A stretch of 64,000 nucleotides of DNA from Clostridium_AD estertheticum_D (GTDB lineage Bacteria; Bacillota; Clostridia; Clostridiales; Clostridiaceae). The DNA lies in the NCBI RefSeq assembly GCF_018861295.1, contig NZ_JAHLDM010000027.1, positions 1 through 64,000 of the forward strand, given 5' to 3'. Position numbers and translations under genes: made by a program. The notes under the pieces were generated by a model. The model worked only from the letters and a program-made list of their open reading frames with translations. It searched no databases and was not told the DNA's origin. Below, piece by piece: positions 36,163-45,269 of this stretch (within the stretch, counting starts at the first letter, position 1; each line of letters starts with the position of its first letter).

Positions 36163-37908
36163 TTATAATTTTATGTCTTCCCATTCTTTCTGGGCCCACT
36201 CAAGTAGTTTTTTTGTCCTTTCTTCAATTGTTACTATATTCCACTCATTATATTTTGCTACATCCTTAGCCGAATACATAAGCGTATCGCTATACTTTGA
36301 TTTTTTAATATCAAAACCATTGTTTTGTAGCTGTTTATTTAACCCTATGGGTAATATTAATAAATTACCTATTCTATTTGCATGATATTCCTTTCTCTTG
36401 GTAACTTTTCCTCTCCATGCTAGACTCTCTGTTTGTGGATATATATGCTCTATACTGTCTTGAACAGAACTCTCCCATATTTTATCCCAGAAAGCCTTCG
36501 GGAAATTATATCCATTCTCCCCACAAAGATACCTTTCATAATTGTAAAAGAAATATATTGCTTCTTTTTCCCAACCATTATAACAATTAGCATCTTCAAG
36601 TGCTTTGGAAATTCCTGCTGCTGGGTAATCGATTCCTAACTTAACTAGCTCGTTAAAAACTTCATTGAATTTGCCCTTTTCTTTTATATATGTCATATTA
36701 TCATTTATTCCCATAATCTTTTGGGCTAATCTTGTGTACTCACCTATTTTTGTCCTAGAATCCTTTTGATAAAGTCCAAATATTCTAAAGGTAACTTTTT
36801 CCCACTGTTGCAAAAGAATTTCCTTTTCGTTCTCATCGAAATGTTCAGATAGTTTTATTGCAACAGCGACTAACCTTGCATGTATTTTATCTGTTACAGC
36901 TGTTAATCTTACATTAGAATAGATTTCGCTAAGCTCTGATGCTACATCTAGAAGCCATTTTGAAATATCTACTACCTTACTTGTTGACTGTTTAGTTATC
37001 TTTCTAAAACATTCAATTGCATCTTCCGGTTTCATAACTCTACTTTGGTCATTAGTATAATATAGAGTTGCTGCAAACCTTAAAATTTCACTTCCAGGCA
37101 CTTCATTAATACCTATAGTTCTATAGATTAATGACCAATACTTATGTAAAAAATTTAATGTACTATCCGTGCTATTCTCCTCATAAGCAATACCCATTAA
37201 CATGCTCTTACATTTATCAAGCCAATCAACTTCAAGCCCTCTACTATTTAATACTTCAAAAACAGTATATACCGTTGATTCATTCTGTAACTCATGGAAC
37301 ACAAAACATAATCTGTACTTTATCAATATTAATAGTTCTAATATATCATCATTTTCACACCACTCCTCTACGAATTTTTGGCACTCTGAAAAAGCATATA
37401 ACAAATTATATTCTGCCTTGGTTTTAATTTTTTTTCTGTCTGCCTCTTTACCCGATAATAAATAATCTCTTAATATAAGCGAACTATCATGATTATTCTG
37501 TATTAGGATTAGTCTGTTATCACTATCCTTAACAAATATATCGTCTAACTTAATAATTTCTTTTTTAAACTTAGCGTCGTTTAGATCTAGTAACTTCTTA
37601 TGAATGGCTTTCAGTAAAATAATTAAGGTTGTAATCCTTTGTTGTCCATCAACGATATCAAATATTTCAAATATTTCGGTACCATACTTTTCTTTTCTTT
37701 TTTTGTTACAACAAACTACTGTCGCTAAGAAATGATTGCGAGTTCCTTCATCAAAGTCAGGATAGCTATATAATTTTTTTATATCATTAAATAAGTCTTT
37801 ACGTTGCTTGCTAGTCCAGCTATATGCTCTTTGATACTCAGGAATTTCAAACAAGCGTCCTTGAAGAAATTCATCAAAGTTATAAAATTGTGGGTTTATC
37901 TTTTCCAT
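36163..37908 (-). CDS. GmrSD-type (DUF262 + DUF1524) type IV restriction endonuclease
   Basis: 581 residues from ATG at 37908 (GGAGGATAAG before it; an in-frame TTG four codons upstream is less likely). N-terminal DUF262 (ParB/sulfiredoxin-like NTPase fold): FEIPEYQRAYSW (20-31) and FDIVDGQQRITTL (83-95). C-terminal DUF1524 HNH-type nuclease: SIEHIYPQ near 500, then NRIGNLLILPIGLNKQLQN. GmrSD fusions use NTP hydrolysis to cut glucosylated hydroxymethylcytosine DNA of T-even-like phages; BrxU and SspE are relatives with other DNA-modification roles. The exact target is unknown. Intact, single gene, next to Gabija. Confidence 0.82.
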   Translation of the reverse strand: MEKINPQFYNFDEFLQGRLFEIPEYQRAYSWTSKQRKDLFNDIKKLYSYPDFDEGTRNHFLATVVCCNKKRKEKYGTEIFEIFDIVDGQQRITTLIILLKAIHKKLLDLNDAKFKKEIIKLDDIFVKDSDNRLILIQNNHDSSLILRDYLLSGKEADRKKIKTKAEYNLLYAFSECQKFVEEWCENDDILELLILIKYRLCFVFHELQNESTVYTVFEVLNSRGLEVDWLDKCKSMLMGIAYEENSTDSTLNFLHKYWSLIYRTIGINEVPGSEILRFAATLYYTNDQSRVMKPEDAIECFRKITKQSTSKVVDISKWLLDVASELSEIYSNVRLTAVTDKIHARLVAVAIKLSEHFDENEKEILLQQWEKVTFRIFGLYQKDSRTKIGEYTRLAQKIMGINDNMTYIKEKGKFNEVFNELVKLGIDYPAAGISKALEDANCYNGWEKEAIYFFYNYERYLCGENGYNFPKAFWDKIWESSVQDSIEHIYPQTESLAWRGKVTKRKEYHANRIGNLLILPIGLNKQLQNNGFDIKKSKYSDTLMYSAKDVAKYNEWNIVTIEERTKKLLEWAQKEWEDIKL

Positions 37909-38087
37909 CTTATCCTCCAATTTATTAATTATGTGCTTTTAAAGTTATCTTATCTTTCTTAAATGAATACCCTGTATTTTATCTACTCTTCATTATCATC
38001 ATAGTTTCCTCAAAAAACTTCAATAGGTCCATCCAAGTTATAACTTAAATTATTCTATTAGATAGTTTGTGCCTACTACAGTCTTCT

Positions 38088-38354
38088 TTAATCTATATAT
38101 TCTGTAATCTTAATATTGTTTAACTCAATGTATAATAAGAAATCTATACAGTTTGATGTTAATTTTACAAATCTTGGTGAAGTTTTTTCTATAAAATTTT
38201 TACTTATTAAAGATTTTATTATATATTCTTGTGCATCCCCTAATATTGTAATATCAAGAATATTTTTTCTTTCTACAATTGTTCTTTCATTCCAAAGCAT
38301 ATTAATTAATTCTGCCTCATTATTGGTTAGTATTAGTTTATCGAAATCGTTCAA
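38088..38354 (-). CDS. Small protein of unknown function, 88 residues
   Basis: Starts at TTG (MNDFDKLILTNNEAELINML) with AGGAGGAG nine bases before it, so it is likely translated. It is predicted helical with a central ILGDAQEYIIKSLISKNFIE and a strand pair KTSPRFVKLTSN, a pattern compatible with a winged helix, but there is no clear family. It lies upstream of the GmrSD-type gene in the same direction, 180 bases away. It might be its regulator or partner; that is speculation. Confidence 0.5.
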   Translation of the reverse strand: MNDFDKLILTNNEAELINMLWNERTIVERKNILDITILGDAQEYIIKSLISKNFIEKTSPRFVKLTSNCIDFLLYIELNNIKITEYID

Positions 38355-38550
38355 AAACTTCTCCTCCTAATTATTATTTAATAAGTTATAACTTTTCTTT
38401 AAAACACATATGTAAAGTTTACAGGTAACCATTCAACTCATACTTTATAATATAATAGTTCAACATTAAATTGCTTTTTCCTTCATTATATGCAAAAATA
38501 ATCAATATAAAATTTAAAGACTATCACATCAATTACGTATTCTTTACTGT

Positions 38551-38583
38551 AAAAAAAGAACATACTCAACTTAGAGTACGCTC
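38551..38583 (-). terminator. Terminator of the broken phosphoesterase gene
   Basis: GAACATACTC and GAGTACGCTC (38558-38567 and 38574-38583) pair over ten bases with two wobbles. On the minus strand the stem is followed directly by TTTTTTT. The 180-base stretch before it (38355-38550) has no gene. Confidence 0.8.
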
Positions 38584-38593
38584 AACCTTGTAT

Positions 38594-39096
38594 TCATTCA
38601 AATCCACCTTCAATAAAAAATTTATTTTCGCAAGTTTTAGATTTTGTGTCGTAAATTATACCCTTGGATGAACCATTACTAGAAGCACTGTTTACTACAA
38701 CAGTAAAATGTACTTTTGCTATACCAATATCTTCATGTACATGACCACAAAATATAACTGCAGGCTGTTTTTTCTCTATGATATCTCTAATTGCTTTAGA
38801 ACCATAATTATGACCACTATCCCCTAAATCACATAAACTATATGGCGGTTGATGTGTAATTAGAAATTTCCCCTTCATATTACCAAGTTTATTTAACCCG
38901 ATTTCTAAGTCCTCTTCACTTCCCTCTCTATCTGTCCCATAAAATGCAATATGCATTAACTCAAATGGAATAAAGTCTTTCTCTATCCCAGCTTATATGC
39001 ATTCGAGAGAAAATACATGTCATCTTTATCAGGCTTAAATACATCATGATTACCACGGATGTAATATACTTTCTTATTTGTTATTTGAGTTACTGA
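38594..39096 (-). pseudogene. Calcineurin-like metallophosphoesterase gene, truncated and frameshifted
   Basis: The surviving text starts inside the family at KKVYYIRGNHDVFKPD (motif GNHD), reaches a stop after SNAYKLG, and resumes one frame over as GIEKDFIPFELMHIAFYG. It goes on with LITHQPPY and VIFCGHVHED, the metal-binding His motifs. The N-terminal DxH motif is missing, so the gene has lost its start and one metal site. It lies between the GmrSD and TIR genes. Confidence 0.8.
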
Positions 39097-39276
39097 TTAT
39101 ATACGTTTAAGAGAACTATATATACTTTAATGCTTAATATATAACGTTTTATTTATGCACCATAAATTAAATTATTTTTTAAAACAAGACATTTACCTGC
39201 AGTTTTATTACGATTATCCTCAATGATAATTATTGATCATCTAAATGTCCACTTTTAATTAAATTTGCTCTAGAAT

Positions 39277-40326
39277 CTATCTACTTAGATACGGTTGTAT
39301 ATAATTTTTCCATATTTCACTTACTACTTCTTCAATAGATGTAGCCATTTTACTAAGTGAAAATCCCATTGTGAAATATAATACTAATTCTCCATCTTGT
39401 ACTTTTGAGGATATTATACCATTAAATGAATTATTACTGCCAAAAGAATATTTATCACAAGATAAACCTATAGTCTTATCTCTGCCACTTAACCCGTTTC
39501 CCAAAAATAATTTTAATGCTGTAATTTGCTGTCCACTCCTATAAAACTCATATATAATAGTTCTGTTATCTACCGGTTCAATTTCAATTTTAATATTACT
39601 ATTTTCTATCTCTACCTGATTACAGAGTTCTTTAAGCACCTTATTTATATTTTCAAAACTAGTAGTCATAAACTTATTCTTCTCCAAATCTGTTGGTTCT
39701 GAATTTGTATTAACTCTTGGAATATTTAAACTTGCAAAAACATCTCTATTTTCTTTCATTGTATTATTAGTAGTTACCTTTTCATTTAGCAATCCCTGCT
39801 CTATTAACTTGTTCTCTATTGCTACATTTACCTCTGTAATATTCGAATTATTCATATCAGCGACTTTACTCAAGAACTCACCCATAGATGAACAAATGTT
39901 TTGTGTTCTTTTTAAATTCTCTATCAGATTACCTGCATTAACAATATCTATTTGTGTAAACTCATTTTTAAATTCCTTATACTTAACTTCCCAATACTTT
40001 ATATAAGATATTATCTTTGAATCTGAATAAATACTTGTTTCAACTATTACAGGGAAAATTTTATGTTCATAATTTCTTTCTTTCATAACTTCTAATACTT
40101 CATACATACAGTTAAAAGATTTTAAATAGTTATCTGTTATAATTAATATTGCATAATCCATATCTCTGATTGTTTGCATATACTCACGTATACTCTTGAA
40201 AGGACTAATATCTCTTATATCTCTATGTATAACAATATTCTTATCTTTAAAATACAAATCAATATTCTCAGCATATACTGCATCTTTCTGACAATATGAT
40301 ACAAACATATTTACCTCTCTCATCAT
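39277..40326 (-). CDS. TIR-domain protein with C-terminal beta-rich domain
   Basis: 350 residues from ATG at 40326 (AGGAGGTGTA before it; a longer frame upstream is not used). The TIR domain spans about 4-130: strand A NMFVSYCQKDA, BB-loop region VIHRDIRDISPFKSI, and FNCMYEVLEVM with Glu76 where NAD-cleaving TIRs have their catalytic Glu. A linker of about 80 residues is followed by a C-terminal domain (TTSFENINKVLKEL, then IIYEFYRSGQQITALKLFLG and SFNGIISSKVQDGELVLYF), a type I have seen fused to bacterial TIRs. It could be an NADase effector in an abortive defence. It lies downstream of the membrane/HEPN-like gene, probably in one transcript. Confidence 0.75.
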   Translation of the reverse strand: MMREVNMFVSYCQKDAVYAENIDLYFKDKNIVIHRDIRDISPFKSIREYMQTIRDMDYAILIITDNYLKSFNCMYEVLEVMKERNYEHKIFPVIVETSIYSDSKIISYIKYWEVKYKEFKNEFTQIDIVNAGNLIENLKRTQNICSSMGEFLSKVADMNNSNITEVNVAIENKLIEQGLLNEKVTTNNTMKENRDVFASLNIPRVNTNSEPTDLEKNKFMTTSFENINKVLKELCNQVEIENSNIKIEIEPVDNRTIIYEFYRSGQQITALKLFLGNGLSGRDKTIGLSCDKYSFGSNNSFNGIISSKVQDGELVLYFTMGFSLSKMATSIEEVVSEIWKNYIQPYLSR

Positions 40327-40473
40327 TACACCTCCTTTAATTAATTTCCCTAATACTCTATTGGCGTTGCATTCCAGCATTTAATGTAACTAAATCCTTT
40401 CTTACTTTATAAGAATATAGCTTTATTATTAACTTCTCCCACTCCTATAGTAATACATTGTTAAGCAAATGAA

Positions 40474-41456
40474 TTACTTATTATTTAGTTTGTCCACATT
40501 TTTTCTCAACTCTTTATAAGCTTCCATACGAGCTTCTATATTTTTTTCAGCTTTTAAAATATTACCCATACCATCATTATACGTTTTAAGAATGCTTAAA
40601 ATCACTTCATCAATATTAAAGTTGATTCCATGAACCATAACATTCCTATATTGTCTCAGCCTATTAATTGTTTCTATATCCTAAGAGTTAATAATTTGAT
40701 TGTAGCTAAGTATTTTAAGTGCATCTATAATTCTAGGCTTCGTTTTTCGAGTAGGTCTACTCACATAAATTTTATCTAGTTTTTGAGCAAAATCAATTAT
40801 TGTTGACTCAAGTTCGTTATAGTTCTTCATAAATTCAAATAACATTGCATTAGACATTTGAGTATCATCTTTTTTAACATTTTTGTGCGACTTATGCTCC
40901 TCAATAAGGCCTTTAATACTTTTTTCTATTTGACTTAATTTATTAGGATCTAGAAGTTTTATACTAAACTGCACTATAGAAGTAACAGCAGTAACAACAA
41001 GAGCCATTGTTATAGTTAATGTTAGATTAATTGGAAATTGTTCATTAAAAACAACTCTAAAGAATGAAAGACTAAAAATACACATTAGTATGGCTAAAAT
41101 TGTTATTGCTCCAATCGTTGTGATATCACGATGATAAATTTTCTTTAACGATTCAATGTGATCATAATAAGTCTCATCTTCTAAGACAATATCTTTGAGC
41201 TTTGATTCGAAGAATGTAAAGCCTGCTAATGTTAATCCATATAACCCAGCAATTACTTGAGCGCTTGTTGAATATATATATATAGAATCTGATTTTCATC
41301 TAAATTAATAGATGGGCCTTTTAGTGACAAGTACACAACTGATATAGTTGACAATACTATTAGAATTATTATATATAAATTTTTTCTTTCATATGTAGTG
41401 CTAAATACTGCCTTACTCATTGCTTTACTCATTTGGATTTCAATCATTAATGACAT
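40474..41456 (-). pseudogene. Membrane-anchored HEPN-like gene, disrupted by a (TA)n frameshift and an amber codon
   Basis: Three parts read as one protein of about 326 residues. Part 1 (41456 to 41253) has one membrane helix (NLYIIILIVLSTISVVYLSL). At a (TA)n tract the frame is off by two bases; removing one TA gives YIYSTSAQVIAGLYGLTLAG. Part 2 (to 40681) has two more membrane helices and a coiled region. After an in-frame TAG the same frame goes on as DIETINRLRQYRNVMVHG and ends KNVDKLNNK. RNVMVH fits the R-x4-H motif of HEPN ribonucleases. As written it is inactive. It is followed by the TIR gene 148 bases on. Confidence 0.7.
41272..41284. repeat. (TA)n dinucleotide tract inside the HEPN-like gene
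   Basis: Thirteen bases of alternating A and T (six and a half units) at the point where the reading frame of the membrane/HEPN-like gene shifts. Loss of one TA, or gain of two, restores the frame. Confidence 0.9.
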
Positions 41457-41510
41457 CTAGTTCACCCTCAATCTATTTCAGGATTATTGTTTTGTATAAC
41501 CAGATTATCT

Positions 41511-42035
41511 TTAAACCCAGCTTACAATACTTTCAGAGATATCCCTTCTCTTAGAATTTAATTCCTTTCCACTTGAATATCCAACAGATATAACAGCCAT
41601 TAACTGCAAGTCATCTGAGACCTCTAATAATTCTCTTACTTTACCTTCATTTTTTAATATTTCACCAATCCAGCAAGTTCCTAAACCAAGTTCATGTGCA
41701 GTAAGTAGCATGTTTTGTATCGCAGCTCCAATTGATTGAGCATGTTTCAAGTAAATGCTTGGTATTTTATCGTCTAAAGATTTACTATCTAGAAATACTG
41801 CTATTAAACATGGTGCATTTTCCACCCAATTATGGTATACAGTAAGTGCGGATAATTTTTTTATTAATTCTTTGTTATTCATTACTATAGAGAACTTCCA
41901 TGGTTGTATGTTGTTACCAGACGGAGCCCACTTAGCTGCATTTAATAATAACATAATCACGTCTTTACTCACTTCTTGTGAAGTATATGTTCTAATACTT
42001 CTACGCTTGAATATACATTGCATTGCTGTATTCAT
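41511..42035 (-). CDS. Nitroreductase-family flavoprotein
   Basis: 174 residues, normal for the short nitroreductases. FMN-contacting motifs: FKRRSIRTYTSQEV near the N-terminus, WAPSGNNIQPWKF near 45, and GLGTCWIGEIL near 125. It forms a homodimer with FMN and reduces nitro, quinone or enone groups using NAD(P)H. RBS AAAGGAG. Its leader contains a 20-base sequence repeated 400 bases upstream. It precedes the membrane/HEPN-like gene by 54 bases in the same direction; no functional link is evident. Confidence 0.88.
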   Translation of the reverse strand: MNTAMQCIFKRRSIRTYTSQEVSKDVIMLLLNAAKWAPSGNNIQPWKFSIVMNNKELIKKLSALTVYHNWVENAPCLIAVFLDSKSLDDKIPSIYLKHAQSIGAAIQNMLLTAHELGLGTCWIGEILKNEGKVRELLEVSDDLQLMAVISVGYSSGKELNSKRRDISESIVSWV

Positions 42036-42060
42036 TTTAACACTCCTTTAGATAAAAAAG

Positions 42061-42482
42061 TAAAACTCCAGGATTACCCCTACCATTTAAACTCTTCTTA
42101 ACTCATTGACCTGTATTTATTTAATACTCAAATAAATTATTATCAACCTAATTTAACTTTATATATTACTCATTTATTGTAACTGCCTCTAAAGGTTTTC
42201 ACTTAAGTACAGTATAAACAACAAATTAACAATAGTGACTTATATTTATTATGTATAAAGCATCTTCATTCAAACCCATCACTATATCAAGATATTAATT
42301 AAGTAACATCCTCAATAATTTCAGTTATATCCTCTATTGATAACGCTGCTTCATCAACAAAGCATCTAAGTATTTCTACATTAGTTTTATATTCATTTAT
42401 CGTTATTTTCATAATATTGCATCCTTAGTTAGTTCACAACATTTATAAAACCAGGTAAAAAATAAAACTCCAAGATTACCCC
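42061..42482. repeat. Pair of 20-base direct repeats in gene leaders
   Basis: TAAAACTCCAGGATTACCCC at 42061-42080 and TAAAACTCCAAGATTACCCC at 42463-42482 differ at one base. On the minus strand each lies in the leader of a frame: the first directly before the nitroreductase ribosome binding site, the second before the 37-codon frame at 42412. They may be a duplicated promoter/leader. Confidence 0.7.
42299..42412 (-). CDS. Small ORF, 37 residues
   Basis: Reads MKITINEYKTNVEILRCF, then VDEAALSIEDITEIIEDVT. It is preceded by AAGGATGCAATATT, a weak but possible site. The composition is protein-like and acidic. It shares a leader repeat with the nitroreductase gene. It may be a genuine small protein or a fragment; no family recognised. 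Confidence 0.4.
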   Translation of the reverse strand: MKITINEYKTNVEILRCFVDEAALSIEDITEIIEDVT

Positions 42483-42958
42483 AAGTCTCTTAACTAGTCT
42501 TTAGCTATATAAATAATATCACTGCCGTTCTTGCAAAATTGAAATAGGATTCTACAACCTTAATTACTTCGTATATTGTAATACTAAAATTAACTCGATA
42601 TTTAGATAAATAATAAGTTTAGGTCTGTACTTTCTTTATATGTAATTAGCTATGTCTAAATAAAACAACATAATTTAAGACCTATATACCTTTTAAAACT
42701 CTATTACCCCATAAACTTAAAATATAAAGATACAACTGCACTCAGTTTATATACTAAATATGAACCTAACCTTTAGTTGTTTACAGGCCTTTTACCACTT
42801 AAAAACCGAACCATTACATTTCAGATTTGATAATCTTACATAGTTACAACAATAAATTTAGATTAACGTACCTAATCCCTACAAATACTTACCTAAAATT
42901 TTTTGGGTACTGAATTTGTAGAGTTTTTACTGCTATCATTTGACATACATAAAATGAT
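42483..42958. other. Gene-free region, about 475 bases
   Basis: AT-rich, no open frame with a ribosome binding site on either strand, no strong hairpin. Nothing recognised. Confidence 0.5.
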
Positions 42959-43354
42959 TTACCCAAATAATCCAATTTGTTTTTCTTCTTTTAAATATTC
43001 TTCCAATTTACTTTCCTTTATCAAATTATCAAGCATGTTAACTATTTTATAATTGATTAGCACATAATAAGTATCATCATTTGTTGTTGTTTTTAATACC
43101 TTTACATATCCATTAGGCTGAACTATGTGTATATTAGTCCCCCAAGACTCAAATATTCTACTAACTTCAGATATACACCTTGCTTTCTTCTCAATAAACT
43201 GCTCTAACTCGGTATCCAAAATTAACTCATCCTCAAATTCTACAAATCTTAACTGTTTATGTGTATTATGTTTAACCCATTTGCTTTTATAACAACTTGA
43301 ATATCCCCTTGGTTGTCCTCTACCCCGCCATGTTTTAATAAACCTTGTTTCCAT
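42959..43354 (-). CDS. Protein of unknown function, 131 residues
   Basis: Starts METRFIKTWRGRGQPRGY, rich in Arg, Lys and aromatic residues. The middle (DELILDTELEQFIEKKARCI, VSRIFESWGTNIHIVQPNGY) looks alpha/beta and soluble, and the end is KEEKQIGLFG. The ribosome binding site is weak (GTGAAAG). The N-terminus could bind nucleic acid, but I do not recognise a family. It lies downstream of the coiled-coil gene and may belong to the same plasmid-like unit. Confidence 0.45.
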   Translation of the reverse strand: METRFIKTWRGRGQPRGYSSCYKSKWVKHNTHKQLRFVEFEDELILDTELEQFIEKKARCISEVSRIFESWGTNIHIVQPNGYVKVLKTTTNDDTYYVLINYKIVNMLDNLIKESKLEEYLKEEKQIGLFG

Positions 43355-43494
43355 CTTTCACTTGCTATTTCGGTTACATAGGTACTATTAAAATTATATT
43401 TTCCATATTTTGACTCGTAAGATTATGTAAATAATCATTACCTCATCCTTTTTTACAAATTTGAAATACCCTCTTTATTTTTTCCCTATACTTA

Positions 43495-43848
43495 TCAGTG
43501 TGCTTTCATCGAATCAGTTTCATAAATCACATTGTAACCCTTCAGCTTAAGGGCTACATCAATCTTTAATAATTTTGCATAATTAGTATTAATCAATAGA
43601 AAATTAGACTCAAAATCCAGTGATAACAATACAGGTCCAATTTGATTTTCACCTCAACAATCCCCAAATTAGTTATAATAATTTATCAAGGCTATTTTAG
43701 ATTCATTATAAAAAATTTTAAAATCATGTATGTTTAAATCATTTCTTGTCTTTTCCAACCAATATTTATTTACATAGTTTTTTTCATAATTACCTGTTCC
43801 ACCAATAATACTACTTTTATTTAATACTAATCTGCTCAGTTCGAGCAT
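43495..43848 (-). pseudogene. Degenerate gene overlapping the end of the coiled-coil gene
   Basis: One frame, 118 codons from ATG at 43848, with stops at 43669 and four codons later. Text before the stops: MLELSRLVLNKSS, GGTGNYEKNYVNKYWLEKT, IFYNESKIALINYYN. Text after: NQIGPVLLSLDFESNFLLIN, then YAKLLKIDVALKLKGYNVIY. Both sides are protein-like. The start lies inside the upstream gene. I do not recognise the family; the gene appears inactivated by the two stops. Confidence 0.45.
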
Positions 43849-44710
43849 TATTTATTTCTGAAACCATATTTCTAAATTTCTCCGCAGCTTCCTCTTTTTC
43901 TTTTAATAATTTATTAATTCTATCATTAAAAGTTTCTTGTAGTTCCTGTATCTTTAATTGTTGCTGTTCTTTTAATTTTAAAAGCTCTTTGTCCATTTGA
44001 AAGATGCCTCTTTCCTTTTGAATGTCAATATCCTGTTTGGCTTTCATTTCTATTTCATCTATCTTATTCTTGCTAATTTCCTTTAATTCATTTACCTGGT
44101 TTACTAATCTACTAGTTTCCTCATTTTTATTTGATAAATCCTGCTTGAATTGTATATTATCATTTGTTAGTTTAACAAGTTCTGTTTTTAAGACTAAGAT
44201 TTCATCTTTATATTTAATATATTTTTCATTGGTTTCACTTAGTTTTAATATTTTTTCACCTTGCATGTTATTTAGTGTTTTCAAGCTCTTAGCACTTTCC
44301 TGTAATTCCTTAATTATATGTTTATTATCTACTTGATCTTTTTCAAATAAGCTAAGTTTCTTATTGTCTTCTTTTTTCTGTTCTTTTAATGAAATGATGT
44401 CTTCATTTAATTTTTGTGTTTCTTTATCTTTATCTATTAACTCATTTTTATGGACATTTTTAACCCCTAAGTTTTTAATGTTATTTCTTTCTACTATATT
44501 TATATATATATCGGATATCCTATTTGTTATTGTTTGTAATTCATTTATATCTGATGACATATTACTGTCTTCTTCTCTAGCTCTATTCAATTCATAGTAT
44601 TTAACTACTTGCTCCATAAATTCCTTATTGTTTATTCCCTCACTTTGAGCCAATTCATTAAACTTTTGTTTTACCTCATCACTTATTCTTACGCTTAATA
44701 TTGCATCCAT
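43817..44710 (-). CDS. Ribbon-helix-helix plus long coiled-coil protein (KfrA-like architecture)
   Basis: 297 residues. Residues 1-45 (AILSVRISDEVKQKFNELAQ, then GINNKEFMEQVVKYYEL) are a ribbon-helix-helix DNA-binding domain. From about 55 to 290 the sequence is heptad-rich with Lys, Glu, Leu and Asn and no proline, a continuous coiled coil. DNA-binding head plus coiled-coil tail is the layout of KfrA and other plasmid-borne segregation or accessory proteins. RBS GAGAGGAAG. It suggests that this end of the island came from a plasmid or integrative element. Exact role unknown. Confidence 0.65.
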   Translation of the reverse strand: MDAILSVRISDEVKQKFNELAQSEGINNKEFMEQVVKYYELNRAREEDSNMSSDINELQTITNRISDIYINIVERNNIKNLGVKNVHKNELIDKDKETQKLNEDIISLKEQKKEDNKKLSLFEKDQVDNKHIIKELQESAKSLKTLNNMQGEKILKLSETNEKYIKYKDEILVLKTELVKLTNDNIQFKQDLSNKNEETSRLVNQVNELKEISKNKIDEIEMKAKQDIDIQKERGIFQMDKELLKLKEQQQLKIQELQETFNDRINKLLKEKEEAAEKFRNMVSEINNARTEQISIK

Positions 44711-45050
44711 CTTATTCTTCCTCTCTTAAAGCAGTATTTTATAGAATTAATTCGATCTTTTTTACAATTAAATCCATTTATAATTGAAACATTGCTACTG
44801 CCTATTAAAATATCATTATATTTATAATATCATGTAAAATACTTATCTGGGTTCATTTATTATTATTTTTTTTGTAAATTTATTGCTAAATAGTTATCGA
44901 CATTTATAAATGTTATTTTGTATACTTATGTATACCATTATTTTTAAAGGCTTTATACATGTAAACATAATGTTTACATTACAAGTATACCATAAAACAA
45001 GAAAAATCATATAGAAAATGGGTGAAAAAGCGTAATTTAAAGTAAAAGAA

Positions 45051-45088
45051 AAACCATTCAATATAACTTTTATTATATTGAATGGTTT
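45051..45088. terminator. Perfect 16-base hairpin with T-rich flanks
   Basis: AAACCATTCAATATAA and TTATATTGAATGGTTT around a 6-base loop. ATTTTTATTTTT follows on the plus strand and TTTTCTTTTAC on the minus strand, so it can stop transcription both ways. Confidence 0.75.
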
Positions 45089-45229
45089 ATTTTTATTTTT
45101 ATGATGAAAAACCATAATTATTGGTAATCATTTGATAGAATAAACCGATGAGGAAATAAGAATAGTTGGTGTGGTGATTAATAAAAATCATACTCAAAAA
45201 GAGGAAGCGAGGTATACTCTATTAATAAA

Positions 45230-45260
45230 TAGCCCTCACCTTACCTTAAGATGAGAGCTA
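45230..45260 (-). terminator. Hairpin after the 47-residue membrane peptide gene
   Basis: On the minus strand AGCTCTCATCTT pairs with AAGGTGAGGGCT over 12 positions with several G-T wobbles. It lies about 10 bases past the stop of the small gene. T-run is weak. Confidence 0.5.
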
Positions 45261-45269
45261 TAAATAAAT

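Larger units (their letters stand above)
44711..45269. other. Gene-free junction between the island and the Bce-like module
   Basis: About 560 bases. It contains a 16-base perfect hairpin at 45051-45088 and a 12-pair stem at 45230-45260, listed separately. A 73-codon minus-strand frame at 44894-45115 runs through the hairpin and is probably chance. This is the likely right edge of the accessory island. Confidence 0.5.

Noticed and set aside
39277..40326. Considered calling the TIR protein ThsB of a Thoeris system
   Set aside because: No ThsA (SIR2 or other NADase partner) gene is present nearby, and the C-terminal domain is not typical of ThsB.
44894..45115. 73-codon minus-strand frame
   Set aside because: It reads straight through a perfect terminator-type hairpin (45051-45088), lacks a ribosome binding site and looks like AT-rich noise.
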